Assembly (NCBI RefSeq): GCF_037076525.1
Contig: NZ_AP029018.1
Coordinates: 620,001-684,000 of the forward strand
Source: Selenomonas sp. TAMA-11512
GTDB lineage: Bacteria > Bacillota > Negativicutes > Selenomonadales > Selenomonadaceae
DNA length: 64,000 nt
Reading direction: 5' to 3'
The notes under the pieces are model-generated. The model made no database searches, was not told where the DNA came from, and saw only the letters and a list, made by a program, of their open reading frames with translations. Below, piece after piece: positions 1 to 8,058 of this stretch (its first letter is position 1; every line of letters starts with the position of its first letter). The translations under genes and the position numbers were made by a program.

Positions 1-2
1 TA

Positions 3-335
3 TGCTGCAGCACATTCCTCGGTGACTTCGCGCCCGTCTCCATCCGCATGGCAAAGGAGCAGAACCTCTCTCTCAATCCGACGAAGATTTCGGGCATCTG
101 CGGCAGGCTGATGTGCTGCCTCAAGTATGAGAGCGAATGCTACCGCAAGTGCAGCCGCAGCCAGCGTGTGCGTCCGCCCAAAAAAGGAAGTATGGCGGCA
201 ACCGCCGAGGGCGACGGCAAGATCATCTTCGTGGATCGCGAGAAGCGTACCGCGACGGTGCGCCTTCAAAGCGGCAAAAATATTACCGCGAACTGGCAGG
301 ATATCATAGAGCGGGATGAGGACGATGAGACATGA
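3..335 (+). CDS. ricT: RicT/PSP1 family protein, C-terminal part (5' truncated by window)
   Basis: The reading frame is open from the left edge, so the gene starts upstream and only about the last 110 codons are visible. The visible part has the PSP1-domain signature: a CC pair at the very start, SLNPTKISGICGRLMCC around the middle, then LKYE. These are the conserved cysteines of RicT (YaaT). In Bacillus, RicT joins RicA and RicF in an Fe-S containing complex that helps RNase Y mature transcripts and affects sporulation and competence (family knowledge). The stop overlaps the ATG of the next gene (ATGA), which indicates translational coupling. The order ricT-trmN6-rsmI matches the Bacillus yaaT region. 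The identification is strong; the start is not visible. Confidence 0.88.
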   Translation, partial: CCSTFLGDFAPVSIRMAKEQNLSLNPTKISGICGRLMCCLKYESECYRKCSRSQRVRPPKKGSMAATAEGDGKIIFVDREKRTATVRLQSGKNITANWQDIIERDEDDET

Positions 336-1117
336 AGGGATCCATGGATTCCCGCATCCGGCAGGATCGATTCACGGAGGCGCGAAGAGCCGGTGAACGC
401 ATCGATGATTTACAGCATAAGGGCCGCTTCCTTCTCCAAAAAGAAGCGGCCTTTTGCTTTTCTCTCGATGCTGTCCTCCTGGCGCATTTTGCCGATTTGA
501 AGAAGGGGGAGCAAATCCTCGACCTCGGCACGGGGACAGGCGTATTGCCGATTCTTCTAGCCGACGCCGAGAGACGTCTTCACTTTGCAGCGATAGAGCG
601 GCAGACGGAGATGGCGGAGCTTGCCGCGAGAAATGTGGAGCTCAACGCTCTGATAGGGGAGATCCGTGTCATCGAGGGGGATTATCGGGAGATGAATCGT
701 CATTGCGCTCGGGAGAGCTTTGACGTTGTGCTGTCAAATCCGCCGTTCTTCGCCGTCGGCGACGGGCGCGAGTCGCCTGTGGAGTCGATTGCGCATGCCC
801 GTCATGAGCATACGGCGACGCTGACGGATACGCTCGAGGCGGCTCGATACGCATTGAAGTTCGGGGGACGCCTCTACATGATCCATCGAGCGTCTCGGCT
901 GGAGGAGATCGCGGGCTGCCTTTCGGAGAAGAAATTCGCCTTGAAGCGGCTGCGCTGCATCCACCCGTTTGCGGACCGAGAGGCGGACCTCATCCTGATC
1001 GAGGCGAGAAAGGGCGGCAAGGCGGGAGTGCGCATCGATCCTCCCTTTGTCGTGCGGGAAGCGGGCGGAGACTACAGCACGGAGCTGAAAGACTACTATC
1101 GGGAGGAGACTGTGTGA
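332..1117 (+). CDS. tRNA1(Val) (adenine-N6)-methyltransferase-like (TrmN6/YabB family)
   Basis: 261 aa class I SAM-dependent methyltransferase. The glycine-rich SAM loop LDLGTGTG is at residues 63-70 and the amino-methyltransferase motif NPPFF at 136-140. Together with the ERIDDLQHKGRF start of the fold these point to the TrmN6/YfiC (YabB) family, which methylates an adenine of a tRNA anticodon loop. The first ~20 residues are charged and not typical, so the true start could lie downstream, but no in-frame start with a better ribosome site is evident. It overlaps ricT by 4 nt and rsmI by 4 nt, so the three genes look like one transcript. In Bacillus a small GIY-YIG gene (yazA) sits between these two methyltransferase genes; it is absent here. 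Confidence 0.85.
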   Translation: MKGSMDSRIRQDRFTEARRAGERIDDLQHKGRFLLQKEAAFCFSLDAVLLAHFADLKKGEQILDLGTGTGVLPILLADAERRLHFAAIERQTEMAELAARNVELNALIGEIRVIEGDYREMNRHCARESFDVVLSNPPFFAVGDGRESPVESIAHARHEHTATLTDTLEAARYALKFGGRLYMIHRASRLEEIAGCLSEKKFALKRLRCIHPFADREADLILIEARKGGKAGVRIDPPFVVREAGGDYSTELKDYYREETV

Positions 1118-1968
1118 TGTGTGAAAAAGGGACGCTGTATCTCGTGCCGACACCGATCGGCAATCTCGCCGACATGACGTACCGAGCTGTCGAAGTCTTG
1201 TCAGGCGTTGACCTGATCGCGGCGGAGGATACGAGACACACGAGGAAGCTCCTCAGCCATTACGACATCCACACGCCGATGATCAGCTATCACGAGCACA
1301 ACAAGGAGCAGGCGGGCGGGGAGATCTTGGAGAAGCTTCTCGCGGGGCAGTCCGTTGCCTGCGTTTCGGATGCCGGTATGCCGGGGATTGCGGATCCCGG
1401 AGAACAGATCGCGGCGATGGCAATCGAGGCGGATATCCCCGTTGTTCCCCTGCCGGGAGCCAATGCCGGACTTACGGCGCTCATCGCGTCGGGGCTTGAC
1501 GCCTCGCGCTTTCGATTCGTCGGATTTCTGCCCAGGACAAAGGAGCGGGCTCGGGAGGTGCTCCAAGCAGTTTTGCGAGGCTCCGAGACGATGATCTTCT
1601 ACGAGGCGCCGCATCGTCTGAAGAAGACACTGAGCCATATCAAAGAGGTGATGGGCGGCGGCCGGCACGCTGTACTCGCGCGGGAGCTCACGAAGCGGTA
1701 CGAAGAGTTCCGGCGCGGCACACTCGAAGAGCTCCTCCGAGGAATCGAAGAGAAAGAGCCGCGAGGAGAGTACGTCATCCTCGTCGAGGGGGGCGAGGGA
1801 GCGCAGGACGATCCGTCCGCGGCACCCGTCGATGCAGATCCCGCCGCCATGGTCGAGCGGCTTGCGGCAGACGGTATGGATAAGAAGAGCGCCATGAAGG
1901 AAGCCGCGCGAGCCTTCCGCATATCGAGGCGCGACGTCTATCGGCTCTGCTTGGAGAAAGAAGCGTAG
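1114..1968 (+). CDS. rsmI: 16S rRNA (cytidine-1402-2'-O)-methyltransferase
   Basis: 284 aa. The N-terminus LYLVPTPIGNLADMTYRA and the EDTRHTRKLL motif are diagnostic of RsmI, a tetrapyrrole-methylase-fold enzyme that 2'-O-methylates C1402 of 16S rRNA in the decoding centre. The C-terminal ~50 residues (MKEAARAFRISRRDVYRL) form the helical tail seen in the family. The start is either GTG 1114 or the adjacent ATG 1117. Both overlap the stop of the preceding methyltransferase gene, so translation is probably coupled. It is the last gene of the run and is followed by a strong hairpin. Confidence 0.95.
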   Translation: MMCEKGTLYLVPTPIGNLADMTYRAVEVLSGVDLIAAEDTRHTRKLLSHYDIHTPMISYHEHNKEQAGGEILEKLLAGQSVACVSDAGMPGIADPGEQIAAMAIEADIPVVPLPGANAGLTALIASGLDASRFRFVGFLPRTKERAREVLQAVLRGSETMIFYEAPHRLKKTLSHIKEVMGGGRHAVLARELTKRYEEFRRGTLEELLRGIEEKEPRGEYVILVEGGEGAQDDPSAAPVDADPAAMVERLAADGMDKKSAMKEAARAFRISRRDVYRLCLEKEA

Positions 1969-1982
1969 AAATCGGCATTTAT

Positions 1983-2034
1983 GCGCAATACGGGAAACGC
2001 CCCTTCGATCGAAGGGGCGTTTCCCGTATTGCGC
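1983..2034. terminator. Bidirectional terminator, 52-nt perfect palindrome
   Basis: Two 26-nt arms are exact reverse complements with no unpaired spacer; the centre is CTTCGATCGAAG. It lies between the convergent rsmI (+) and the leftward gene ending at 2042, so it can end transcripts from both sides. There is no clean T-run, so read it as a bidirectional hairpin. Confidence 0.8.
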
Positions 2035-2041
2035 GGAGCGT

Positions 2042-2737
2042 TTACCATTTCTTTTGCAGCAGATCGTACAGCTCGACGAGGCGGCGGACTTCATCGAGCT
2101 CGCCTTCGGTGAGCCGCCTGGAGCATGTTTTCCCTTCGCCCGTGTAGTGAATGGCGACGGAGCCGGCCTCTGCGATGCGGCGCATATCATCCATATCAAT
2201 CGTGTCCTGATAGCGCTCCGTGAGAGATTCCGCGTTCGACGCGATGTTGTCATGGCGCCGCTTGGGATCGATGGTCCAGGTGATAAGCTTGCCGCCGGTG
2301 TCGATGGAAAAAGATTCGCCGTGAATCCAGGCAAGGTCCGTACCGTCGTGGATGTGATAGTGATAGACGATATCTATGAGGAAGCGCGCGTGCCGTCCGT
2401 CGACAAGGATCGGTGAGAAGAAGAGCCCCCTTGTCAGATCTTCATTGAATTTATAATAGGTTGCGCCGCCGATCGTCTCGGCGGGGATGCCGGCGCGGAC
2501 TCTTTCGATGGCTTCATCGAGCGCCTTCTGCTCCGCCAATTCCCGCTCTCTTGCCGCTTCCCTCTCTTCCCGCTCCTTTGCGAGCCGCTCTTCCTCCGGC
2601 GTCGGCGCCGCTTTTTCGGTTTGCGCCGGTGCGCCGGAAGGATCGGACGAGAGCGAATGCAGCTGATAGAAGGTAAGGGCCGCGGCTGTGCCGAGAACGA
2701 AAACGATGAATACAAGCCCGATGATGATCTTTTTCAA
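2042..2737 (-). CDS. Hypothetical membrane-anchored protein
   Basis: 231 aa, no family recognised. Residues 1-28 form an uncleaved-looking signal anchor (KKIIIGLVFIVFVLGTAAAL). Residues ~35-75 are a very charged Glu/Arg/Lys stretch, probably a coiled coil. The remaining ~150 residues form a globular domain with alternating aromatic and polar residues. The architecture suggests an extracytoplasmic domain tethered by one helix. It starts at TTG 2737 with a good upstream site (ACGGAGG in leftward orientation). It is a single gene, convergent with rsmI and divergent from the FIST-GGDEF gene about 490 bp away. Confidence 0.7.
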   Translation of the reverse strand: MKKIIIGLVFIVFVLGTAAALTFYQLHSLSSDPSGAPAQTEKAAPTPEEERLAKEREEREAARERELAEQKALDEAIERVRAGIPAETIGGATYYKFNEDLTRGLFFSPILVDGRHARFLIDIVYHYHIHDGTDLAWIHGESFSIDTGGKLITWTIDPKRRHDNIASNAESLTERYQDTIDMDDMRRIAEAGSVAIHYTGEGKTCSRRLTEGELDEVRRLVELYDLLQKKW

Positions 2738-2892
2738 AATAAACCTCCGTACGATACAGGATAATCCCTTTGCGAAAGATAATTGAGCGTATCCGGACGC
2801 GAAATTACGGTGTCCAAATTTGCACTTGTATTTTATCTGATTTTAACAGGAAAAATTTTTCAAATCAAGAATAGTATATAAAGATATGACTT

Positions 2893-3162
2893 TAGGAAGC
2901 GCTGATAAAATGAAGTCTGTCAGATGGGTGTAGATTTTTCGTTCTGTCAAGGAGGCAAGCTACACGTACAAACGTCCGCTTTGCGGACATTGTGCGCTTC
3001 GCCCTTACAGAAACCTGACCAATCGGTCTGCGCCTTCGGTTTGACCTCTTGGGGTTTCATGGCAAACCGGACGCAGAGTGGTGCTCTGTGGAGGATGAAG
3101 GGCGAAGAGAGGGCGGAAAAGATGCGCCAAGATGGCTGTGCTGCATTTATCAGTGTTTCCTA
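2893..3162. mobile_element. MITE-like inverted-repeat element, long copy
   Basis: 270 bp bounded by imperfect terminal inverted repeats (TAGGAAGCGCTGATAAAATG on the left; the reverse complement of the right end reads TAGGAAACACTGATAAATG). TA at both ends fits a TA target duplication, as for Tc1/mariner or IS630-type MITEs. A second, shorter copy lies at 16517-16682 in opposite orientation and matches this one along most of its length. This copy has about 100 bp of extra DNA (roughly 2958-3060) that includes a small hairpin GTCCGC-TTT-GCGGAC at 2974-2988. The apparent 95-codon ORF inside is not credible. The right end lies 69 bp upstream of the FIST-GGDEF start. The rest of the 2738-3230 gap shows no gene. 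Confidence 0.72.
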
Positions 3163-3230
3163 TATTGCAGCGACCCTGATGCAGGGAAACCATAGCTCTT
3201 TGTTCGAATGAATTCGGAGGTGGGAAAGAG

Positions 3231-5003
3231 ATGAAGCAATTCTCTTTTGTTGTTCATGACGCAGATGAGGTGAAAGGGGCTGTCGCGTCGGCGAAAAAAG
3301 CGGCAGGCACCATGGCTTCGACTTCTTCCGTGCTGATTTCTCTTTTGATGAAGCGGTTGGACGAGAGGCTTGTCGGGGAGACTCGAGAAGCTGTACAGCA
3401 GACGTTTCCGGACGCTGGTTTCTTTGGAAGTGCGGCGGAAGCGGCGGCCGCCGGCGACCGGGTGTGTCTCTTTGAGGAGGAAGAGGCGGGCGCGGCTGTG
3501 CTGATGATCATGCTGTTTGAAGGCTCGCGGGCTGAAATCTGCCTGCCGCTTGCGGAGGGACGGTCTCCGAAGGAAGCCGGGCGCGCTCTGGCGGAACGCA
3601 TAGACGCGACGAAGGACATTCGCGCGGTCGCGCTCTTTATTACGGATTTCGGTGTGGATTTTCCGAGCTTTTCCAAGGGACTGGAGGCGACGCAGAAGAA
3701 TCCGATTTTCTTCGGCGGCTTTACCGGCGGAGAGTGGAGTGGCGACGCGCGTGTCGCGTTTGCCGGGGAGGAGTTCATCTCGCACGGCATTCTCGCCGTA
3801 CTCTTTTCGGGCGCGGAGCTGCGGATGTCGATCACGTCGTCCTTCGGGTGGAAGCCGCTGGGGATTCCGCTGCTCGTGACAAAGACGGAGGGGAACAAGG
3901 TCGTCTCTCTCAATCAGCGTCCGGCATTGGAGGTCTTTTCCCGCTACTTGGGCATTGATAAGGATTGGGAATCGTATCAGGATCTGCTGCCGTTTCCGGT
4001 CTCGTTTTATCGCCATGGCGTACAGATTGCGCGTCATGTCCGAGAGTTCCTTCCCGACGGAAGTGTCGTGTTCTCCTCCGATATTCAAGAGGGGGAAGAG
4101 CTGTACCTGTCCTATGGCGACCCGTCTTCGGTCATCATGGAGGCGTCGAAGTCGCAGCGGGCGCTGCGGGCGTTTCGGCCGGAAGGGGCGCTTGTCATCA
4201 GCTGCCTGACGAGACAGATGCTGCTCGCGGAGGCGATTTCATCAGAGCTCACGACCTTGGCGTCCTTTGTGCCGGTGACGGGGCTTTATACGTATGGAGA
4301 GCTTCGAGAAAGCGAGCACGCATTGGTCGTGACGAACATGACGCTTGTCGCGCTTGTCATGCGTGAGGGCGAAGCGGATCTGTCCGCGTCGCTGCCGCCT
4401 GTAAATGAGGCTCTTCCTCGATTTACGAAGCAGACGTCCATCATTCACTATCTCGTTCACTTTATTCAGGCGATGACAGAAGAGTGGACGGAGGCGTACA
4501 GTCAGCTTGTTTCCTATGTGGAGCTGGATGGACTGACGGGGCTGTTGAGCCGCCGAGCTATGGATATGGTTTTGCGAAAGCAGCTTCGGGCGAGTTCTCT
4601 TTCTCATGAGGTGTTTGCGGTTCTGATGATGGATTTGGATGATTTTAAATCCATCAATGACAATTACGGTCATGCGGTAGGCGATGAAGCCTTGAAGGCG
4701 TTTTCCGCCGTGCTGAAGAATTCCACGCGCGAGGGCAAGGATTTTGTGAGCCGTTGGGGCGGGGATGAGTTCTTTGTCGTGCTCATGAGCGACGATGAGA
4801 AGACAATTGCTCAGATTGTGGAACGCGTACAGGAAAGGACGAAGGAGATCGATCTGCTGCCGTACGGAAAGCGGTTTACGACCTCCATCGGCGTTGTCAC
4901 GGCAAGAGCGGACGATACGGCGGAAAGCATATTCCGCCGTGTGGATCAGGCCCTCTATGCGGCGAAAAACCAGCCGGGGAAAGGGACGGTCGCATTCGGA
5001 TAA
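3231..5003 (+). CDS. FIST sensor domain - GGDEF diguanylate cyclase
   Basis: 590 aa, no membrane segment or signal peptide seen, so probably cytosolic. Residues ~30-400 fit FIST N and FIST C domains, small-molecule sensing modules (FFGGFTGGEWSGDARVAF; VTGLYTYGE near the end). Residues ~430-590 are a GGDEF domain with the active site WGGDEFF at ~510-516, preceded by DGLTGLLSRRAMD. The product should make c-di-GMP in response to a FIST ligand (inference; ligands are thought to be small, possibly amino-acid-like molecules). The position of the allosteric RxxD I-site reads EGKD, so product inhibition may be absent. The start has GGAGGTGG upstream. It is a single gene behind a MITE-like element, possibly co-transcribed with trxA. 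Confidence 0.88.
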   Translation: MKQFSFVVHDADEVKGAVASAKKAAGTMASTSSVLISLLMKRLDERLVGETREAVQQTFPDAGFFGSAAEAAAAGDRVCLFEEEEAGAAVLMIMLFEGSRAEICLPLAEGRSPKEAGRALAERIDATKDIRAVALFITDFGVDFPSFSKGLEATQKNPIFFGGFTGGEWSGDARVAFAGEEFISHGILAVLFSGAELRMSITSSFGWKPLGIPLLVTKTEGNKVVSLNQRPALEVFSRYLGIDKDWESYQDLLPFPVSFYRHGVQIARHVREFLPDGSVVFSSDIQEGEELYLSYGDPSSVIMEASKSQRALRAFRPEGALVISCLTRQMLLAEAISSELTTLASFVPVTGLYTYGELRESEHALVVTNMTLVALVMREGEADLSASLPPVNEALPRFTKQTSIIHYLVHFIQAMTEEWTEAYSQLVSYVELDGLTGLLSRRAMDMVLRKQLRASSLSHEVFAVLMMDLDDFKSINDNYGHAVGDEALKAFSAVLKNSTREGKDFVSRWGGDEFFVVLMSDDEKTIAQIVERVQERTKEIDLLPYGKRFTTSIGVVTARADDTAESIFRRVDQALYAAKNQPGKGTVAFG

Positions 5004-5038
5004 GCGCGGACTGCGCTTTTTGTGAGGAGGTATTTCTT

Positions 5039-5344
5039 ATGATCGTAACGCTTACAAGGGACAACTTTGCCGCGGAGACGGAAGGCGCGGAGGGAACGGT
5101 GCTTGTCGATTTTTGGGCGGAATGGTGCGGCCCCTGCCGCATGCTGTCCCCGATTCTCGAGGAAGTGGCTGCGCTGCATCCGGAGATCAAGATAGGCAAG
5201 GTCAATGTCGATCAGGAGCCGGAGCTCGCCGCCGCCTTTCAGGTGCAGACGATCCCGATGCTTGTTGTATTCAGGGACGGCAAGCCCGTTAAGAGCTCGG
5301 CGGGAGTCATGCCGAAGGAGTCCGTCGAGGAATTGCTGCGGTGA
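5039..5344 (+). CDS. trxA: Thioredoxin
   Basis: 101 aa, the usual thioredoxin length. The redox motif WCGPC is embedded in DFWAEWCGPCRML (residues ~25-37), and the conserved cis-proline stretch TIPMLVVF follows. It is a cytosolic disulfide reductase. GAGGAGG lies ahead of the ATG, and the gene follows the FIST-GGDEF gene by 35 bp, so the two may be co-transcribed. A hairpin terminator follows at 5406. Confidence 0.96.
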   Translation: MIVTLTRDNFAAETEGAEGTVLVDFWAEWCGPCRMLSPILEEVAALHPEIKIGKVNVDQEPELAAAFQVQTIPMLVVFRDGKPVKSSAGVMPKESVEELLR

Positions 5345-5405
5345 GGCCGACGGGAGATTCGCCGCGATGCATGTAAAAAACTATGGACAGCAGCGAGGCA
5401 GAAAC

Positions 5406-5455
5406 AAATGCTGCAATCTGTCTTCCTTATGGAGGCGGATTGCGGCATTTCTCTT
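5406..5455 (+). terminator. Rho-independent terminator after trxA
   Basis: 13-bp stem (AAATGCTGCAATC with GATTGCGGCATTT, one G-U pair) around a ~19-nt loop, followed by CTCTTT. Confidence 0.6.
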
Positions 5456-5629
5456 TATGGGCAGAGAATTGCGCTGAAAGAAATAAAAGAAAGATGATAA
5501 AATTTTTAAAAGTGGATTAAAGTCCCGTTATTTGCGGGATAAAAACTTAACAAGTTCCGAAAAATATGCGATACTATGAATAGAGAACAGGAAAATAATA
5601 TGCATATCATAGATGAGGAGGTGTTTCAG

Positions 5630-5917
5630 ATGATTGAGCGGATTGAAAAAATTACAAGAGCAAAAGCCATCAGCCGTGACATACATCGTCCGTTCAAGCA
5701 GGGCGAAGAACGGGGAAACGGAGAAAGATTTCAGGAGTATCTGAATGCGGCGCAGGGGAGTGTCGCGCCGAAGAAGCAGGGATCGGAGCCCTTGTCGGTG
5801 CCCGGTGAAGCCTATCGATTGGATGTCGGACGCGCGACGCAGTCGCTGTTTTACGAGGATGCGTCGGTCATTCATCCGAAGCTCCTGAGAAAGGCTCTTC
5901 TATATGTGGGAAGCTGA
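5630..5917 (+). CDS. Hypothetical protein upstream of tadA
   Basis: 95 aa from the ATG at 5630, chosen because GAGGAGGTG lies just upstream. The frame is open from an earlier ATG at 5576 that has no ribosome site. No family recognised. The protein is soluble, basic and charged, with a predicted helical N-terminus (IERIEKITRAKAI) and a Gly/Gln-rich disordered middle. Its last 14 nt overlap the tadA start, so the two genes are probably translationally coupled. It could be a flagellar or regulatory small protein, but nothing in the sequence says which. Confidence 0.6.
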   Translation: MIERIEKITRAKAISRDIHRPFKQGEERGNGERFQEYLNAAQGSVAPKKQGSEPLSVPGEAYRLDVGRATQSLFYEDASVIHPKLLRKALLYVGS

Positions 5918-6389
5918 AATATATATGCGGGCTGCCTTGGCGGAAGCAAAGGCAGCCTTTGCTATGGGGGAGGTGCCCGTCGGTGCGGTCATTGTGGACG
6001 ACCGATCGGGCGACATTGTCGCGCGGGGACACAATATGCGCGAGACGTGGCGGGATGCGACGGCGCATGCGGAGGTCATCGCAATTCGGGAGGCGTGTAA
6101 GGCGCTTGAGCGATGGAGGCTGTCGGGCTGCTCTCTCTATGTGACGGTGGAACCGTGTCCGATGTGTGCGGGTGCGCTTCTGATGAGCCGTGTGGATCGG
6201 CTTTTCTACGGTGTGCCGGACAGCAAGGCGGGCGGGTGCGAGTCGATCTTCAACATCGTATCGCATCCGCGGCTGAACCATCGGCTGGAGGTCACGGCCG
6301 GCGTGCTGGAGGAGGAGTGCCGAGAGCTCCTGAAAGCGTTTTTTCAAACAAGGCGCGGCGGGAATGAAGCCGTCTTGTACCATAGCTGA
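5904..6389 (+). CDS. tadA: tRNA-specific adenosine deaminase
   Basis: 161 aa. The zinc deaminase signature is complete: HAEVIAI (zinc His and catalytic Glu) and PCPMCAGA (two zinc Cys). GEVPVGAVIV near the N-terminus is typical of TadA. It converts A34 of tRNA-Arg(ACG) to inosine so that one tRNA can read CGN codons. It overlaps the upstream small gene by 14 nt and ends at a strong bidirectional terminator. Confidence 0.96.
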   Translation: MWEAEIYMRAALAEAKAAFAMGEVPVGAVIVDDRSGDIVARGHNMRETWRDATAHAEVIAIREACKALERWRLSGCSLYVTVEPCPMCAGALLMSRVDRLFYGVPDSKAGGCESIFNIVSHPRLNHRLEVTAGVLEEECRELLKAFFQTRRGGNEAVLYHS

Positions 6390-6393
6390 CATA

Positions 6394-6441
6394 CGCAAAG
6401 GGGCTCTGTACGAATGTGTTTTCGTACAGAGCCCCTTTGCG
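6394..6441. terminator. Bidirectional terminator between tadA and GGDEF gene
   Basis: 21-bp perfect stem (CGCAAAGGGGCTCTGTACGA plus one A, with its reverse complement) around a TGTGTT loop. It sits between convergent genes. Confidence 0.85.
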
Positions 6442-6455
6442 GCTGAGGTATGACT

Positions 6456-7316
6456 TTATTTAGGCGGCAGAATATCGTCAAGGCGCAGAATCCGACCTCC
6501 CTGCTTGACGTAGCAGTCATTGCGGCCTTCTTTTTTTGCCTTGTAAAGGGAATTGTCCGCCGCGGCGTAAAGCGCGTCATAATTTTGTCCGTCCTCCGGA
6601 GCAAAGGCAATGCCGATGGAGACACTCAGCAGCGGTGTGCCGTCCTCCGCCGCGGCAAGTTCCCGCGCTGCCTGAAGAAGCGCTCTTGCATGGTGCACCA
6701 CGGGGGTGAGGGTGGTCACGTTGGACATGAATACAACGAATTCATCGCCGCCGAAGCGCCCGAGAATATCGGTCTTGCGGAAGACGTCGCGCAGGGTAAT
6801 CGCGTACTGACGGAGCAAGCGATCCGCATACACGGAGCCCTTCGTGTGATTGATATCGCGGAAGTGGTCGAGATCCATGATGAACATGGCGTGGAAACGA
6901 CCCGCGTCCCGCGGACGATGCAGACTCTGCTGGACAAGACGCTGAAAGGCGGATTTATTTAAAAGCCCGGTGCAGGCATCTGTCTCGGATTCCTGCTGGT
7001 ACATGACGCTGAGCTCGGTGAGCTCTTTCTCACGCGCGATCGTTGTCTCCAGTTCAAAGTATTTATCGACGAGACGCAGGTTTTCCTCCTGCAGCTTCTG
7101 ACAGCGTACGAAAAAATATATGGTTGTGCCGAGCAGCAGAACGGACGTTATAATCAACAGGATCAGCTGGTGACCGATCATCGTGCCGTCTTCCAGGAGG
7201 ATGTCCGTGCCGTCAAGTGACGCGGCCAGCGCGATCGAGTCTGTCAGAAGGAGAAGGAACGAGGTGAGAACGGCGCCTCGAAGGGACAGAGCGTACTTTT
7301 TGACGTGTTTTTTCAT
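6456..7316 (-). CDS. Membrane-anchored GGDEF diguanylate cyclase
   Basis: 286 aa. There is a signal-like hydrophobic segment at ~10-32 and a clear membrane helix at ~50-70, then a short coiled coil (~73-105) and a GGDEF domain. The active site FGGDEF is intact at 188-193. RKTD at 180-183 is an RxxD allosteric I-site exactly five residues upstream of GGDEF, so it should be an active, feedback-inhibited c-di-GMP synthase. It lies 33 bp downstream of the lptA-like gene on the same strand, so both are probably on one mRNA. The small extracytoplasmic loop between the two hydrophobic segments (~20 residues) could sense something, but no known sensor domain is present. Confidence 0.9.
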   Translation of the reverse strand: MKKHVKKYALSLRGAVLTSFLLLLTDSIALAASLDGTDILLEDGTMIGHQLILLIITSVLLLGTTIYFFVRCQKLQEENLRLVDKYFELETTIAREKELTELSVMYQQESETDACTGLLNKSAFQRLVQQSLHRPRDAGRFHAMFIMDLDHFRDINHTKGSVYADRLLRQYAITLRDVFRKTDILGRFGGDEFVVFMSNVTTLTPVVHHARALLQAARELAAAEDGTPLLSVSIGIAFAPEDGQNYDALYAAADNSLYKAKKEGRNDCYVKQGGRILRLDDILPPK

Positions 7317-7349
7317 AGTGGATCTCTTTCTCTATTCGTCTTGTAAAAA

Positions 7350-7904
7350 CTATAGGATCTCGTTCTTCTTTGCGTCGTAGAAGAGGCGTTCCGCTTCTAT
7401 GGTCTTCCCTTTCTGCTTGAGCCGGACGCCGCCCTCGAACTCGGCAAGCCCGCTGTCCCAGTTGTAGGTGGCATGATCCGCCGTGACGGAGATGCCGGCT
7501 CGCTCGAAGAGAATGTTGCCGTCCACAACGGCTGTGTGCGCTTCGCCTACGACGTGCGCGGCGTCTCCCTTGATGGTGACATCTTCGGCAGCTACGAGAA
7601 TGTTTCCGGAAAGCCAGACTTCGATGGCGGCGGCATCATCTCCGGAGTTGGGGAAAATGCCGCTCATCAGGAATTTCATGGCGGTGCTGCGATCCACTTC
7701 CGCATGGTCGGCGGAAAGGCTGCGGTTGTTGTGCTCAATGCGGACGTTGCCGTCGAATACGACAGGATCGCCCGTGAGGTTTGTGCGGTCGGCATGGAAC
7801 TTCAGCGCGGCGGATGCGGGAAGTGTCGTTAGGAGCAGGACAAAAACGGGCACAAGACTCAGAATGAGGCGCTTTACAGCCGTGCTTCCGATGATTTTTT
7901 TCAT
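7350..7904 (-). CDS. LptA/OstA-like periplasmic protein
   Basis: 184 aa from the ATG at 7904, chosen over an upstream in-frame codon because AAAGGAGAG precedes it. Residues 1-~32 are a cleavable signal peptide (LILSLVPVFVLLLTTLPASA). The rest is the OstA/LptA jelly-roll pattern: short repeats such as DGNVRIEHNNRSLSADHAEV and FEGGVRLKQKGKTIEAERLF. LptA forms the periplasmic bridge carrying lipopolysaccharide to the outer membrane. Its presence implies a diderm envelope. No lptB/C/F/G gene is adjacent, so this may be an additional or relocated family member. It is divergent from the dNTPase gene. Confidence 0.85.
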   Translation of the reverse strand: MKKIIGSTAVKRLILSLVPVFVLLLTTLPASAALKFHADRTNLTGDPVVFDGNVRIEHNNRSLSADHAEVDRSTAMKFLMSGIFPNSGDDAAAIEVWLSGNILVAAEDVTIKGDAAHVVGEAHTAVVDGNILFERAGISVTADHATYNWDSGLAEFEGGVRLKQKGKTIEAERLFYDAKKNEIL

Positions 7905-8058
7905 AGGGTATCTCTCCTTTTGCAATACTACGGTATAGTTTACCCTATCAGAGGAAAAAATACCAGTAAAAATCGCTTAAAAATAGAGGGAATAGAACAA
8001 GTATGTAGTATTAGGATATGTGTATAAGAGTCACCGAAATACGAGGGGGGTATGTGTC

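Noticed and set aside
2924-3211. 95-codon ORF inside the first small repeat element
   Set aside because: It lies within a non-coding MITE-like repeat, has no ribosome site, and its frame is not kept in the second copy.
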